Below, piece after piece: positions 38,021-50,976 of a DNA stretch of 64,000 bases. Position numbers and translations under genes: made by a program. The notes beneath the pieces are model-generated. The model did not search any database, was not told where the DNA came from, and saw only the letters and a program-made list of their open reading frames with translations. The DNA is taken from NCBI RefSeq assembly GCF_905147045.1, contig NC_065903.1, forward strand, positions 6,324,001-6,388,000. Reading direction: 5' to 3'. How positions within the stretch are numbered: the first letter of the stretch is position 1; each line of letters starts with the position of its first letter. The DNA is from Nymphalis io (lineage: Eukaryota > Arthropoda > Insecta > Lepidoptera > Nymphalidae).

Positions 38021-41000
38021 CCAATGGTAAAATATTCTTAGAGTATATTTAATTAAATAATCATTTACAATAAAGATAAATTGGTAACTTAATAAATTAT
38101 TTTTAATGTGATTCCTGTTAAGATGTTTTGTGTCTTAATTAGCTATATCTATTTTCAAAAGGATTTGAAAGGTGACTGAAAAAAAAAACTTAAAGAAAAC
38201 TTAAAGATTTATACTACTTTAAAGATTTTTTTGCGAAACTGATTCATATAGTGAAATTTGTTAAATTCGCCATTCCAAATGTTTGTATGTAAAAAATATT
38301 GTACTTATAAATGGGAAAAATCTCTCCTCTCTCGGGCTCTCAAGCTAATAGAAAAAGGCAGACAAACACAGTGAAGCAGGGCAAATGAGACTGATTTAAA
38401 AAAGGAAGCTAGCTATTCGCATTTCAGTGCGATATGAAAAATCAGACGCATTAGACAACATCATCATTTTTTTCTTTGAAGCCATTATATGTTGTAAAAT
38501 TATGTAAAAATAATTCATCATCTATATAGTTGCATATGGCATTTTCACATTTCATAAATAAGTACTTACTAAAATAAAAATTAAAGTTATTTTATATATA
38601 ATGAACACATAAATATTCGTAGGCAGTTAGTATAATGCATAATGACGCAGACACTTGTAATTAATGCTTCACTTAATTTAACGCCTTCTTTAAAGTTCAC
38701 GTGCTGGTCTTCTACCTTTTTCTATTAATGATTCTGAGCCTTAAATTATATATATATATATATAATGTAGTTTTTTTGTACGACAAGGAAATTATAAGAA
38801 ATTGTTGATGATAACATACCTCGTAAAATTTATTAATATTATTTGTAAACATAAAAAATGAAAAACGTTAAAAATAGAGATAACCCCCTGAGTTTAATTT
38901 TATCGGTTTAAATCGGTGTTAAATTTTTGACAATCAATTAAGTGTAATGTTTTTATTGTTGATTAAATATATATACTTACGATTAGACTAATTCATTTCG
39001 ATTCGTTTAATGTTAATTGCATTAGTATGAAATTATTCTACCAAAGTCATATTTATCATAAATCAACAATTGCTTATTTTTTTATGTATCATCAATTAAG
39101 TTCAAGTTAAGTATGAGTATTTACTAAAGATTTTAATAGAAATTGAAAGTTGAATGTTGTAAGTGGCACCGCCGTCGTCGGTGTCGGTCACGTTATACTG
39201 TAAATAGTAGGTATATTGCGCAACGTGTTTTGATGGCTGAAAACCTTACTTTTTAAGTATATTTAGGGTTTACACTTATGTTTGTTACATATTTTGATAA
39301 TATTAATATATATATATACTATTAAAATGATATGAAATAAGATAGGAATGCAGCAATATTTAAACGAAATAGATCGGAGAATGTGAGTGCGTTACGCAAT
39401 GTGTTTTGACGGCGGAGAAACGTTGCCTCATTGCTGTGCGGCCTTTAAATACGTAACGTGTAGGCTTGTTATATTATGTGTGTTAACTGAAACCGTGTTC
39501 GACTTCTTTAACTGAGTTATCATTTTAGAACAGTATTGTAGGGTTTCTACGTTCGAGTATTATGTCATGCTTCTGTATTAGACTACTCTAAATGTTAAGT
39601 GTGACAGAGTCCTGAGTGAAATAACCTCGTGATTTATTTGTATACCTTCAATAATATGACAATCTTGTCAAGGTTTGGTAGTCACGAACGGTTTCAATAT
39701 GGAAAACAAACTCTGATGTCGCTTCATTACATGTCCCACTACTCTTATTATATTATTTCAAAGAACTGCATGAAGTAAACAAATTAATGCCTTCCTCGAA
39801 TTTTATTGCTGTTCAAAGAACACAAAAATTAGAGCAGCGATTACTCATTATAACGGTAATTTATAAAAACATCAATTGAAAGAATGGCTTAGACATTATT
39901 GTTATCATTTGTTAAGGACAAAATATTATTTTATTAATTCATGTTATAAAGCAGACAGGATGCGAACACAACATCGGTGTCATGTCGGGCTGTAAACAGC
40001 CTTGCAAGCGGTAGTGTTTTTGCGAAAACAACATCATTGCCACATCTAACTGCGCTCTCTATTTCCCACAATATTACGAGAGATTCAATGAGTCTCATTA
40101 AACATTTGAACAACGCATGTCTCGCATGTATCGCATTATTCGTAATGGCATTGTAATTTTTACAAAGAAAAACAACTCGTGTTTTAATAAGCCTTGCCAG
40201 GTTAACATCATTCATCTTATTCCATTATAGTTTGCATTTATTTTGATTTGAGCTACAATTCGCAAAATATAGTTGTTTTTGATCGGTGTTTTTCCGCTGC
40301 TCTTATTTTTTACGGTTTCTTTTTGTGTATTTATGTTGAAATTTCAAAAATTTACTTTTGTATCTATAAACCTAGTTTATATGTTATTAATAGTATTATT
40401 TGAACTGTTATGATTTATAACCTCAAAAGTAACAAGAATTTGCATGTAAACATTTATAAACTCATTTTATTTAATATGACGCAGTTTCCTGTTTGTTCTG
40501 GTTTTTTCACGTTATGATTCTTGTTTGTGTTTATGCGCTCTTTGTTATAACTGACGTCCGTTTGTTTGTTGCTCAATTCAAAAGGCCATGACAAGGTCGT
40601 TCCGCGCCTCCACAACTTGGCGTTGTCACTCACGTGGCGTGCAATACTTTTAGTGCTATAACTGCTGTATAGCCTACTAAGTGCTTTATATTACATATGT
40701 TTGTTATATGACTTAGCTCTGTTTTGTATGGCTTTAGTTGTTATACTTTATAAAAATTGTATGCAAAGTATGGCAATATTTAAATACGTAATACTTTTAT
40801 TAATATTATTTGTTTTGTAACACTCTAGGTCTCTAGAGGATACTACAAAAGCCTTTATATAAAATCTTTTATATTATAATGGTAAATATATAGAATATGC
40901 AAGTATAATTCTTAGCAAGAAAGAAACAGCAATTGTCATGTGAGCCAGGAGTACTTTATTACAATAACAAAATGATTTGCCAACGCGATAGTATGTATGA

Positions 41001-42113
41001 CTTGATTTTTAGTTTAATATAACAACGTTTATAACCAGTATAAGTTTTAGTCGTACACTTACATTGGTGATTAAAATTAATGCAGAGCTATTATATTTTC
41101 ACGTCTGTAAGAAATGAATCAAAATTAATAATTTTAGCACCCTTATTTGTAAGTGTTGAATACCTAGGGTATCAGGTGACATAATGAATAATGTACTAGT
41201 CATGTTAAAATTGTACAGAATTCAAAAAGTATCATTGTGTGCAGCAGTGTCTGTCAATCAACACCCAGTATTTTGAAATTGTGTCACAAGAGTCAAGAAC
41301 GACAGTTCTCATTTGTTGGCGCGGGGTTTCACGCAGCGATCGAGTGTTCATGCGTACATAGAAAGCTAATAAGTTCAAGAATTATTGAGAAATAACTCTT
41401 GTTCAATATCCATTAATGTCAGATAAAATTAGATTTAACAAACAGCACACCTTAAGCAATCAATGGATATTAAACAAATTCTTGTGGTGTTAGATTCGTC
41501 ATCGTCTTTTGATCTGATAAGTCGATGTCGGTGTCGGTAAGTGGACTAAGGTCGCGAACCTGCATTTTTCATTGCGCCTAGTTTTTTTATGAAACTACAC
41601 TTCAACTTTTCAATCTAGCTTTATAGTATACCTTCCCACTTCAACTTTGCGTCCAATTACAAATGTATAAATATTTTTAAATATATTGATACAAAAATAT
41701 ATGACATAATCGTGTCAGACTGAACTCCTAATTATAAAACCAATCCTATTAGTTATATGTTGAGCTCGTCTTCCGCCTTATTTATTAAAGTTCTATGCTA
41801 ATTAACCAATACTTTCCTCTTTATATACTAGGAAAAAACGTAAAACAAAACAAACTAATAATAATTTACACACGTATTACCGCTATTAATTTTACAATCT
41901 ATTAAAGTTTATTTTTTGTTTTTATGTGCAATAATTCTGAACGTATTCTGACAGTTTTAGACGAGTGTGTTCTGAGGATTATGCTATTTATGGTGTTTGA
42001 TTTGAGACGAAATTTCCAATAATATTTAATGGTGTAGCGTTAGAGGTTTTGTCATCATTGGCACCTAGAATAGCGCAGCGGGCGGCTTGTCGGCGCGCCT
42101 GCATGATTCATAC
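38021..42113. other. Long AT-rich spacer or intron
   Basis: No convincing gene. It includes a (TA)n tract at 38747-38764 and an unrecognised 93-codon minus-strand frame at 39934-40215 with no splice or family support. It also has GC-richer strips near 39170, 40600 and 41330, and an imperfect inverted repeat at 41405-41480. Confidence 0.45.
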
Positions 42114-42198
42114 CGATATCTTGTGCTCGCCCTCAGACAACGGAATGTAGGCCACTGCTTGTGATGGTTTGTTTGGGTCCTCGTGAATTTGAAGTAGG
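42114..42198 (-). CDS. Candidate internal exon, filamin-repeat-like
   Basis: 85 nt bounded by an acceptor ('tatatttttag') and a donor ('atatcg|gtatga'), phase 1 in and phase 0 out. It encodes 28 residues, including 'QAVAYIPLSEGEHKIS'. The pattern aromatic-x-P-x-x-x-G-x-H/Y resembles the closing strands of filamin-type immunoglobulin repeats. GC content is well above the flanks. No partner exon was found, so it could be one exon of a long-intron gene or a chance fragment. The string 'gaggacccaaacaaac' inside it recurs at 43405-43420. Confidence 0.35.
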
Positions 42199-42589
42199 CT
42201 AAAAATATAGCACCCATTACTGATTGCATAAGTCTTGATGTGTATTATTGTAAAAGCGTCATTTTTATGTATATAAAACTGTCTTGATGCATTTTTATAT
42301 GTAAATAAATAAATAAATATATACACAATTTTCTTATGTTTGAATCAAATACCTACGTAATCATGATTAAAAATAGTATCTGTTAGATGCTCATTTGTTA
42401 TAAAGTTGTTATTGAACAAATACACATTTTCCTTAAAGCTCAACAGTATTGAAACGGGAAAACCCCGTTAACCAATATTGCAGTCAGAAATGTTTTTTTA
42501 ACGATGGAATACTATGAAAAACAATCCATGGACATATAATGTATGTCAAAGATAAAAATCATGAGTTTGTAAACGTTATAGAACATCTT

Positions 42590-42790
42590 AGTAGGTACCA
42601 CCCACTTAACCAATCTACCAAATTTAAAATTTTGTCAAATAGACAAACTTTGTATTATCGTGTTACGGTTTCCGTTTGAAGGGTGAGTGAACCAGTGTGA
42701 GCCAGCCAGGCTCGTGCCAGAAAGGACAAGAGACTTAACATCTTAGTACATGGTTAGCGATGCATAGACCATTTTCCTGTCTGCCTTCTT
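42590..42790 (+). repeat. Repeat B, degenerate copy
   Basis: Ordered remnants: 'taggtaccacccact', 'gtttgaagggtgagtgaacc', 'aacatcttagtaca', 'ctgtctgccttcttt'. The tail is worn. Confidence 0.65.
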
Positions 42791-43372
42791 TAATTAAAAT
42801 AAAAATAAAACGATAAATCTGTACAAAATGATCAATCAGAATCAAATATGATAACCTATGTTAAAATATTCTAAAACTTTAGATTTATCATAATAGATTA
42901 GTCTTCTCGGTGTTAATTATAATAACTTGAAAGTGTTGAATGCCTAGGACATATTAATTAATGATAATAATAGTTCAAGTATAGTTTTATGTATATTATA
43001 ATTTTGTGTAATGCAGAATGTCAAGGTATGTTAATTAATTATTAGCTTTATATACGATAAGAGTGTAATTAAATAATTTTATGTTATGTTCAGTTTGATG
43101 TTTGTGCCGATAATAAAATGTGAATAGTGATTATCATAATTAACAATATTTATATAACATCTTCTTGATAATGTTACTTATTTCATTCGCTAAGTAAACT
43201 TAGAGTAATGAATGTGAGATCTCTGTTTGTAGAATCAGTAAATTAAATGACCTTGTGATCTGATTTTTAGACATTATACAAAAAGCATTAGTTACTTTAT
43301 AAAGAAACAAAAAATGCCGATTTTAATAAATGACGCGATTATAGTGCACACCGGCGACCTGGTCTGTAAAAT

Positions 43373-43510
43373 AGGTCACTTGTCCACGGGGCCTTAGCAC
43401 CCAGTTTGTTTGGGTCCTCAGTATTGATTCCACGTCGACAGATGCCAATCTGCGCACGCAGCTCATCCACACAGTGCCAATGCAGTGGATGCATTTATTT
43501 CGTAATATAC
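43373..43510 (-). other. GC-rich coding-like island, frame ambiguous
   Basis: Two minus-strand frames are open through this strip; one contains 'DELRAQIGICRRGINTEDPN'. No family is recognised, and splice sites are not decisive. It shares a 16-mer with the candidate exon at 42114-42198. It may be transposon-derived. Confidence 0.25.
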
Positions 43511-44127
43511 TGCTGCCAATTGCTATAGCTACTAAAGCTATATATATAGTTTAAAAATTGACCTTTTGGCGCAGTATGCAGCGTATCTCTCCTCTGCGTC
43601 AGAATTACTGGCTGGAATGAAGATTTTAAATAATGTTGCCTTTAATTGTATATTTTCTTACCAAAATTACTTTTCTACATTTCATATGGTCATATGACCT
43701 ACAATGATACTGGTATTTATCTAAACATCTCATTAATCTTATTATGAGTTTGTTTTAGTTATATTAAATGTGTTTAGTGTGCCGCTAATTAAATAAATAT
43801 TCCACTAATCACAAGCTAAATAGAAAATTGAAAATTAACTTATCATCTAATTTGTTATTACCATTTAAAGATAATATTCTCTTTAATAAACAAGAATAAG
43901 AAAACTTTCTTATTAACGTGTTATGTATTAAGTACTAGTTTCCGCTCGCGCCTTCGGGGCGGGGGCTTCGTTCAGGTGTTAGGTTTCCTTAATTAATTGA
44001 ATTTTAATTTCTATAATAATGTAATAACTTTACATTTTTTTAAAAGCGGCCACATTTCTGTGTGTATATATCTAAAGACGGATACACATGTAAAAATTGT
44101 TCGTAAACATTGATGATTATAGTAGAC

Positions 44128-45655
44128 TAGCTGACCCGTGTCCACTTCATCGGGCGGTAAACATTTTTACTTGTGATCGATTGGCCGAATATTTATAAAA
44201 TTGTCTCGCGTGTTTGATATTTTAAATTATCTCTTAAACTATGCCACCAAAAAACAAACTGTAAAAAATGAATTTTATCTAAATACAATTTCCTCAGTAA
44301 TAAAGCAATTTATTTTTAAATAGATTGACGTATATGTAAAAATATCCTATAGAAATATCACTCGATAGATTACAACACGGTCACGCTTCCACACCTGTCA
44401 TATTATCTCTTTAATCATTTGCCCAATTTACATGCAGTAAAAGGGAAAAGGCTTGTTTTAAACACTTGATCAACACAGTCCTAATAGCATCATCTCCTGA
44501 AGAGCTGCAATTAATTATGAGCCGTGTTAATGAGTGCAGTGAAAACGCTGGTCTGAGGATGAACCTATCAAAAACGAAGATCATGGTGTTATCTAAACAT
44601 AGCTTCGATGACATTGCTATCATTGTAGCAGGCCAAAAAATTGAGAGGGTGCGCAAGTACAAATATCTGGGGACATGGCTTAATGACACCTGGAGCTGTG
44701 AACAGGAGGTAAAGACTCGCATCGAAATAGCTCGAAGTGCCTTCTGCACGTTGAAAAAAGTACTCTGCAATCGCAGACTTAAGATCCCTGTGCGCATACG
44801 ACTCCTACATTGTTACATCTGGCCTATACTTCTTTACGGATGCGAGGCGTGGAAAATTAAAGAAGACCTCAAAAAACATATAGAAGCTTTCGAGATGTGG
44901 GCTTATAGACGTATGTTGGCCATTAGTTGGACTCAAAAGGTCTCGAACGTGGAAGTTCTGCGACGCGTCAACCAAAAACGGCAACTTTTGGAGACTGTCA
45001 AGAAGAGAAAAGTTGCATATCTCGGACACGTGCTTAGGCATGAAAGATATGAACTTTTGCAACTGATTATGATGGGAAAAGTTGCCGGAAGAAGAGCTGT
45101 TGGGCGCAGAAAAAAGTCTTGGCTGTGCAACATCCGTGAATGGACGGGAATCGCGAGTGCTGTCGAACTCTTTCGCCTCGCGAAGAACAAGAAGGAGTAT
45201 TTAAAGCTGACTGCCAACCTTCGCTAGTCGGAGTGGCACTCGAAGAAGAAGAAACACTTGAGACGATAAGTTTACTTATTTTGATAAGAATTCATAATTG
45301 TTGATAATATGACATTTAAATATATTTTTATAATATACAAAACGACTTTTTGTGACTTAAATATAAAAGTTAGACTCTACAACTTTTCTCTAGAACCAAT
45401 CATTTTATCTCTCATGGTTAAGGCAGCGTTCGTAAAAAACGTTTTCGTTCGACCGTTTTTTCTTCGACTTACTTTGCAAATCCCACTACCACGAAAAAGT
45501 CTTTTCATTTTTCAGGTTAATATATAGCCTATGCCACTCAAATAATGTGGCTTTCTATCGGTAAAAGAATTTTCAAAATCGGTTAAGTAGATCCAGATAT
45601 TACCCCCTACAACCTCACAAACTTTACCTCGTTATAATGTTAGTATTGATGACAT
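44128..45655 (+). repeat. Repeat D, copy 1, interrupted by an RTE-like element
   Basis: Head 'ctagctgacccgtg'. From 44340 it is collinear with 63236-63790: 'gattacaacacggtcacg', 'catgcagtaaaagggaaa'. After the insertion it resumes with 'gataagtttacttattttga', 'ccccctacaacctcacaa' and a tail near 'ttataatgttagtat'. Family unassigned; the worn ends leave its class open. Confidence 0.8.
44470..45251 (+). mobile_element. RTE-like LINE 3' fragment with reverse-transcriptase C-terminus
   Basis: An open frame of about 250 codons (44466-45227) covers the reverse-transcriptase thumb and C-terminal domain: 'NLSKTKIMVLSK', 'YKYLGTWLND', 'LLYGCEAWKI', 'GRRAVGRRKKSWLCNIREW'. The element is 5'-truncated just downstream of where the YADD box would be. 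It ends in a short (GAA)n tail and is flanked by the 10-bp duplication 'aaacacttga' (44460-44469 and 45252-45261). The coding part has no stop, so the insertion is fairly young. The clade is inferred from motif wording. Confidence 0.9.
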
Positions 45656-46639
45656 TATAGTAGATTATTGTATAATGAAATAACCTATGTATGTTAAAAC
45701 TTCTATGGAAGTCTATTGTGACTGCAGTCCAAATATTCAGATAATATTGTATTATGTATATATATATATCTTTACCCCATTATTCTAATAATATCTATAA
45801 TATGTTGTTAGGGAACAACAAATCAAAGGTTACTTTTAAGCATATTAATGTGCACCTACACTTACTATTTATGTAAATTAACACGTGAATAATTGTGTTT
45901 TTGAAATTTTCAAGTTATTTTTTAAGTCTTATTTAAGAACATTATAAATAAATAAAACTCATCGTGTTTGCAATTTCCGTAAAAGAAAATAATAATAGTT
46001 ATTAGAAAATATTGCACTATATAGAAATAATATAACAAAATGCTATGCTATATAAAAATGCTATATAATGCTATATAAAAATATGCTAGCGTTAGGTACA
46101 ATAAATCTAATCGTAAGAGTAGGTTGTATATGTCAGTAGGTTGAAGGTACGAATGCGATGCCGTCGAGCTGCGGCGTGCGACATACAAACAAGTAGGCCA
46201 CGGCTACTAGCTAGTAGCTGCTGCCTTTGATAAGCGTAGTAATTTTACTGCAGTTTTATTTAATGACTTATCATGAAAGCGTAGGCTTCCTCGTCTGTTA
46301 GAGGCGGCCAACGTTACTTTTACCGTTTTGTTTGCAGTCTATTAATTCTTGCAAAATTGTTTTAATCAGATGTGCTAAGATGTAGACATTACCAAAAAGT
46401 GTTTTTTTTTTCTCTATAAGAAAATTGTTAACGTAACATAGTTTTGTAATAATTTCCTTTAATATAATACGTATTGTTAATAGCATATTTAGTTAGTTAA
46501 CGTTTGAAACTAAGTTTTTAAATTTTTAAGTCACAATTATTAGCCATTTTGAATTGGTATGCGATCTTGAAAACATTCGGACTAGTCGTTAATCAAAACG
46601 AAGGTCTCAGGTGGTAAATTGTTTATTAATTTCGGCTTT
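45656..46639. other. Spacer without recognised features
   Basis: AT-rich; a GC-richer strip at 46140-46230 but no frame with coding character. Confidence 0.45.
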
Positions 46640-46990
46640 CTATCTTTTTGAGCAATATTGTGCAATGAATGAAAATTCTATGTGGGGCACGAGGCAGAGC
46701 GTCGTCTGGCAAGTTCGAGAGGCACGCATGCGCAGTGCGTCTGTCTTGAGTCCTGCCAGCCAAGCGTTCGATTGCGTTACGTAGACGCTACGTGAAAATT
46801 TGAAACGTAATCGTAAGTAGGTCGGCTGACAGTGCGCGCGCAGCCTCACCACCTCCCACCCAACACGCCGACGTCACTATTGATCGCCCACGTGGCGCCG
46901 TAAATGACGTAGCGGTGTCGCGTCGATAGTACACCCTCTCCGTACACCCCTGCCACCGCATTCACCCCACGCCGTCCCTCTGACGCTTGC
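46640..46990. promoter_or_regulatory. CpG-rich block, candidate promoter
   Basis: A sharp GC and CpG rise in AT-rich surroundings. It contains an NRF-1-like 'gcatgcgcagtgcg' near 46727, a CRE-like 'tgacgtag' near 46905, a 'cacgtgg' E-box near 46889 and a 'tacgtagacgctacgt' inverted repeat near 46779. The direction and the target gene are unknown. Confidence 0.35.
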
Positions 46991-47567
46991 ATTCTGCATT
47001 TAATAGCATTATATACCCTACCTACGTACCCAACCGTAAGCCTAGTTTCTCTGATGACGACATTAATGAACTACTATAGTTTGTTTCTCTGAATATACAA
47101 AATTAACTATTAACTACTGGATAGTATCAAACTTAACTATACTTAAGCATACGTTTATTCGGAGTGTGGTTAAAATATGCAGTTAACGCAATGCCGGAAA
47201 GATAATAATCTTATTTTATGACCTAAAAAATATACTGTAAGTTTCGATATGTAATAATCGCTTCAACTTAATATATAAGCTTATGTTTGCAATACACTTG
47301 CTTTGTAGTAGTATAAAAGCCCGCCAATCAAGTCGATGTAACAATTAGCATACTGTCTTTGTATTAATCGAACCAACCATGTTATTCTACGGCCAAAAAA
47401 GTATAAAATAAAATAAAAATTAATCAATACCATGTATAATTCAGGCATATATTTAGGTGAAGTTAAGTTTTTACAAAATGAAGCGATAGCATGTATGCGT
47501 ACGAAGATATCACTTAGATTTATGCTACAGTAGTACAGTAACAGTACATTAATTGCGGTCTCGCGGT
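46991..47567. other. Spacer without recognised features
   Basis: AT-rich; nothing supported. Confidence 0.4.
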
Positions 47568-47840
47568 ATTATAATAATAATAATAATAATATCCTGGAAC
47601 CTTATTCACACGGCCATCTGATCCCAAATTAAGCAGAGCTTGTGCCATGGAAACCAGACAACTGATATATTACATATACTACTTTTCTTTTGTAAATACA
47701 TACTTATTTAGATAATTACACCCAGATTCAGGACAAACAGACATGTTCATGCACACAAATGTCTGTCTTGGGTGGGAATCGAACCCACAACCTTCGGCGT
47801 GAAAGGCAGGTACATACCAACCACGCCAAACGGCTCGTCA
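47568..47840 (-). repeat. SINE F, tRNA-derived, with (ATT)n tail
   Basis: On the minus strand it starts 'gagccgtttggcgtggttgg' (A box), then 'gtgggttcgattcccaccc' (B box), 'gacagacatttgtgtgcatg', 'ctctgcttaatttgggatc', and ends in about 7 ATT units. The head differs from SINE A and SINE C. Confidence 0.88.
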
Positions 47841-49492
47841 AATTATAATAGTTATATACATCAAATTTAAAAAATAAATATCGGGACCAAACTTAATTAT
47901 ATCCGTTCGAAATTAGGACGAAGTCGTAGTAAAATGTAAGTAGGAGTAACGATACTACTTTGTATAAAATTCGTATTACACATTCGATTGAGGTAAAATT
48001 TCTAAGTCCATGCCGTAAACTACCATCACCGTGACTTGAATACAACAGTTGAGGACTGGACTGAAATAGAACGAAACTTACTTTCAAGTATAAAATACAA
48101 AACAAAATATACGTATTTCCATTTCATTGCTAGTTGACACGTGTGTATGACGTTGATTTTCCTTTGTGTCATACTATTTTCACTATGGCCTTGTTACTAC
48201 ATAGTATTTTATAACATGGAATAATAGTTATTATTGAAGGTTTTGATAAAAAGCGTGTTAAAAAATATTTTATTAGTATAACAAAATATGCATTTAGGTA
48301 ACAAAAATTTCTTTGTCAAAGTTTCTTTGATTACGAAAAAATATAATATTTATAAGTTGTTTTTGCGGTTATGTATAATATTTCTAAGAATTTTTATTAT
48401 CAACGATTGGACAATCAGCATTAATATAACTAAAGTAGTAAATAACGATAGAAATACTTAATGACTTAACCGCGAGTGACGTACGCGCTTATGATATTTA
48501 AACACAGTATGATTTATAAAAGTCAATATTACTCTTATTTTTTGTCTAAAGCCGTTAGGGTAAAAAAAATTGGGATTATTTATGCACTAACCCGTTGCTC
48601 TAAACAATTATGGTCTTCTAGTACTTAAAATTTTTCGTTTATATATTTATAGGCCAAGTAAATAAATAGAGATTGACGTAAAGTGTTAACTTAACAGAAT
48701 CTACTAATCCTGAAATTGAATCCGTACATACGCCAACCGTCGGCCATGCCACGCTCGTACCGCCTCGTTTGTGACGTCGTCGTCGCGTCCCCTTGAAGTA
48801 TTGCGCAGTTCTCCTCTTTCGCCACATTTATTCTAGTGTTTCATTTGATAACAAGTTCGTGGCGTAATAGATCAATTTTATTAGCAGCAGTCTTTGACAT
48901 CAATATATTCAAATAATATTATAAAATTTTTGTATAAAGTTATGTTATAACGTATTTCATTTTAATCGATCAAACAATCAATGTACTTATTTATTGTTAC
49001 GTAATATTATGTTAAACTAAGTTAAACATATAGTTAAAAACTATATTATGCCTATTTGGCATGCAATTTTCATATCATTCATTAATCCATAATTTAAAAA
49101 CAAATTTGTTAATTATTGTCATTACAAAATGCTTTGAATTACAATATGTAACAAAACAAATTATTTTAATTTTAGAGGAAATCGTTATACCTAATATCTT
49201 TTAATCACGTTATTGCGTAACATAATATTATTTGATGAGCTAGTTATTCTGAAATCTAGAAATACAAAATTGTACATATGTAAAATATTCTATACGTTAT
49301 ATCGACCTTTTAAATGCATATGTCTAATGTTGGTATTTTGCAGTGCTTGCAATTTTACAATAACTGAGTAATAAAAACATAATTACCTATAAGCAGGAAG
49401 TATTTAAGTGTAAAATTAATCAAATAATAGGACAATTATGACTTATATGTACGTATATAGATTGTTAGCGTCTGTTGTCACATGTACAATAA
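47841..49492. other. Spacer with a small CpG-rich strip
   Basis: AT-rich. The strip 48725-48830 ('cgccaaccgtcggccatg', 'gtgacgtcgtcgtcgcg') is CpG-rich and could be a second promoter or a non-coding exon; there is no frame support. Confidence 0.4.
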
Positions 49493-49792
49493 ACAGTAAC
49501 AGCCTGTTAATGTCCCACTGCTGGGCTAAGGCCTCCTTACCCTTTCGAGGAGAAGGTTTGGAGGTTATTCCACCACGCTGCTCCAATGCGGGTTGATAGA
49601 ATACACATGTGGCAGAATTTCAATGAAATTAGACACATGCAGGTTTCCTCACGATGTTTTCCGTCACCGTCAAGCAAGAGATGAATTATAAACACAAATT
49701 AAGCACCTGAAAATTTAGTGGTGCTTGGCCGGGTTTGAACCCACGATCATCGGTTAAGATTCATGCGTTCTAACCACCAGGCCTTCTCGGCT
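49493..49792 (-). repeat. SINE A, full length
   Basis: Complete minus-strand copy with A box, B box ('gggtttgaacccacgatc' in plus reading) and the shared 3' end. 'tcacatgt' occurs on both flanks (near 49478 and 49793) and may be a short target-site duplication. Confidence 0.93.
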
Positions 49793-50010
49793 TCACATGT
49801 TTATATTGTATTTAATAGCTAAAGCTAGCCAATGTTTTTACGCCTGATTTATATATATTTTCATGTTGCATTGCCGTCCCATCGTTGATCGTACTATGAG
49901 AGTAAGGAAATCGAGAACGGTTTCGAGAATGGCCGCAATGACCAAAGTGGGTAATGAAGACATAATTATTTAATAAGTATATATTTACATCGTAAATAAC
50001 CTCATACATA

Positions 50011-50175
50011 GTGGCCGACATAGCTCAGTGGTTAGAAAACGTGAATCTTAACCGAAGATTACGGGTTTAAGTATCACTGAATTTTTAGTAACTAATTTGT
50101 GTTTTTATAAATATAATCTAATCATTGGCAGTGAAGTAAAACACCACGTGGCAACCCGTATTGGAGCAGACTTAA
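50011..50175 (+). repeat. SINE A, degenerate 5' part
   Basis: 'gctcagtggttagaaaacgt' and 'gaatcttaaccgaagatt' match the head; the body fades after 'cccgtattggagcag'. An old copy. Confidence 0.75.
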
Positions 50176-50799
50176 AAATTTAATTACACTTTAAGGACCA
50201 TACTGTACTGTTACTGTTAAGGACCATTATCCATGTAGTATCATGAATTTGATGAGTTGTAATAAAACAAAAATTAAAATACAAAATGAATTATGTCCTA
50301 GAATAATAATATTCTTTATTCATATATTGTTATTATTATCATTATCTATAAAATCTTAATTATCTTGTAAATATTTACGTGGCCTTAAAATTTGTGGAGA
50401 AAATATTGGTATAGTATCATTCCGTTCAGTTTTAATAACTAGAGAGTACGTTGGCGACCATGCTTCAGCTCTAATAGTGAGTTTGGAAAAGTATATATTT
50501 TTGTGAAAATTTGATTTTTCTGGATATAAGTATATTAGATAAACTTAAAAATTAAAATCATATCTAAATACAAAGTTTGAGCCTGAAATGTATCAATATT
50601 ATAAAATTGATGCTTACTTCTAATTTAATTTTTCCAAATAAATTTAATCAACAAAAGTCGTAAAGTGACTCAAAATTATAGAATAATAACAACAAACAAA
50701 TATCGTTAAACAATCGAATTAATTGTTATTGTGCAAATTTTTACTTTCAAACTTTTACTTTTGGTTTACATTGAGAATATATTTGACACCGCCAATGTA

Positions 50800-50851
50800 T
50801 TATAATTATTAAGCATTATGTAGTTAATGTTATAATTATTAAGCATTATGT
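50800..50851. repeat. Short direct duplication
   Basis: 'ttataattattaagcattat' occurs twice with a 30-bp period. Confidence 0.8.
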
Positions 50852-50976
50852 TTGTTAGAAAAGGGTAAATTATATAAGTGAACAAGCTGAAAATCCATTA
50901 TTACACGCGTACCAACCCAAAGTATTTTAGTAGATAACTAGATAATCGTAACACCTACGTTGATTTAAAACACACA

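Noticed and set aside
39934..40215. 93-codon minus-strand open frame
   Set aside because: No recognisable family, splice context or codon bias; it contains internally similar strips ('NDVVFAK', 'TDVVFAS') that suggest low-complexity or repeat origin.
47741..47840. Possible tRNA gene
   Set aside because: It has A and B boxes but no credible cloverleaf 3' half, and it continues into a SINE body and an (ATT)n tail.
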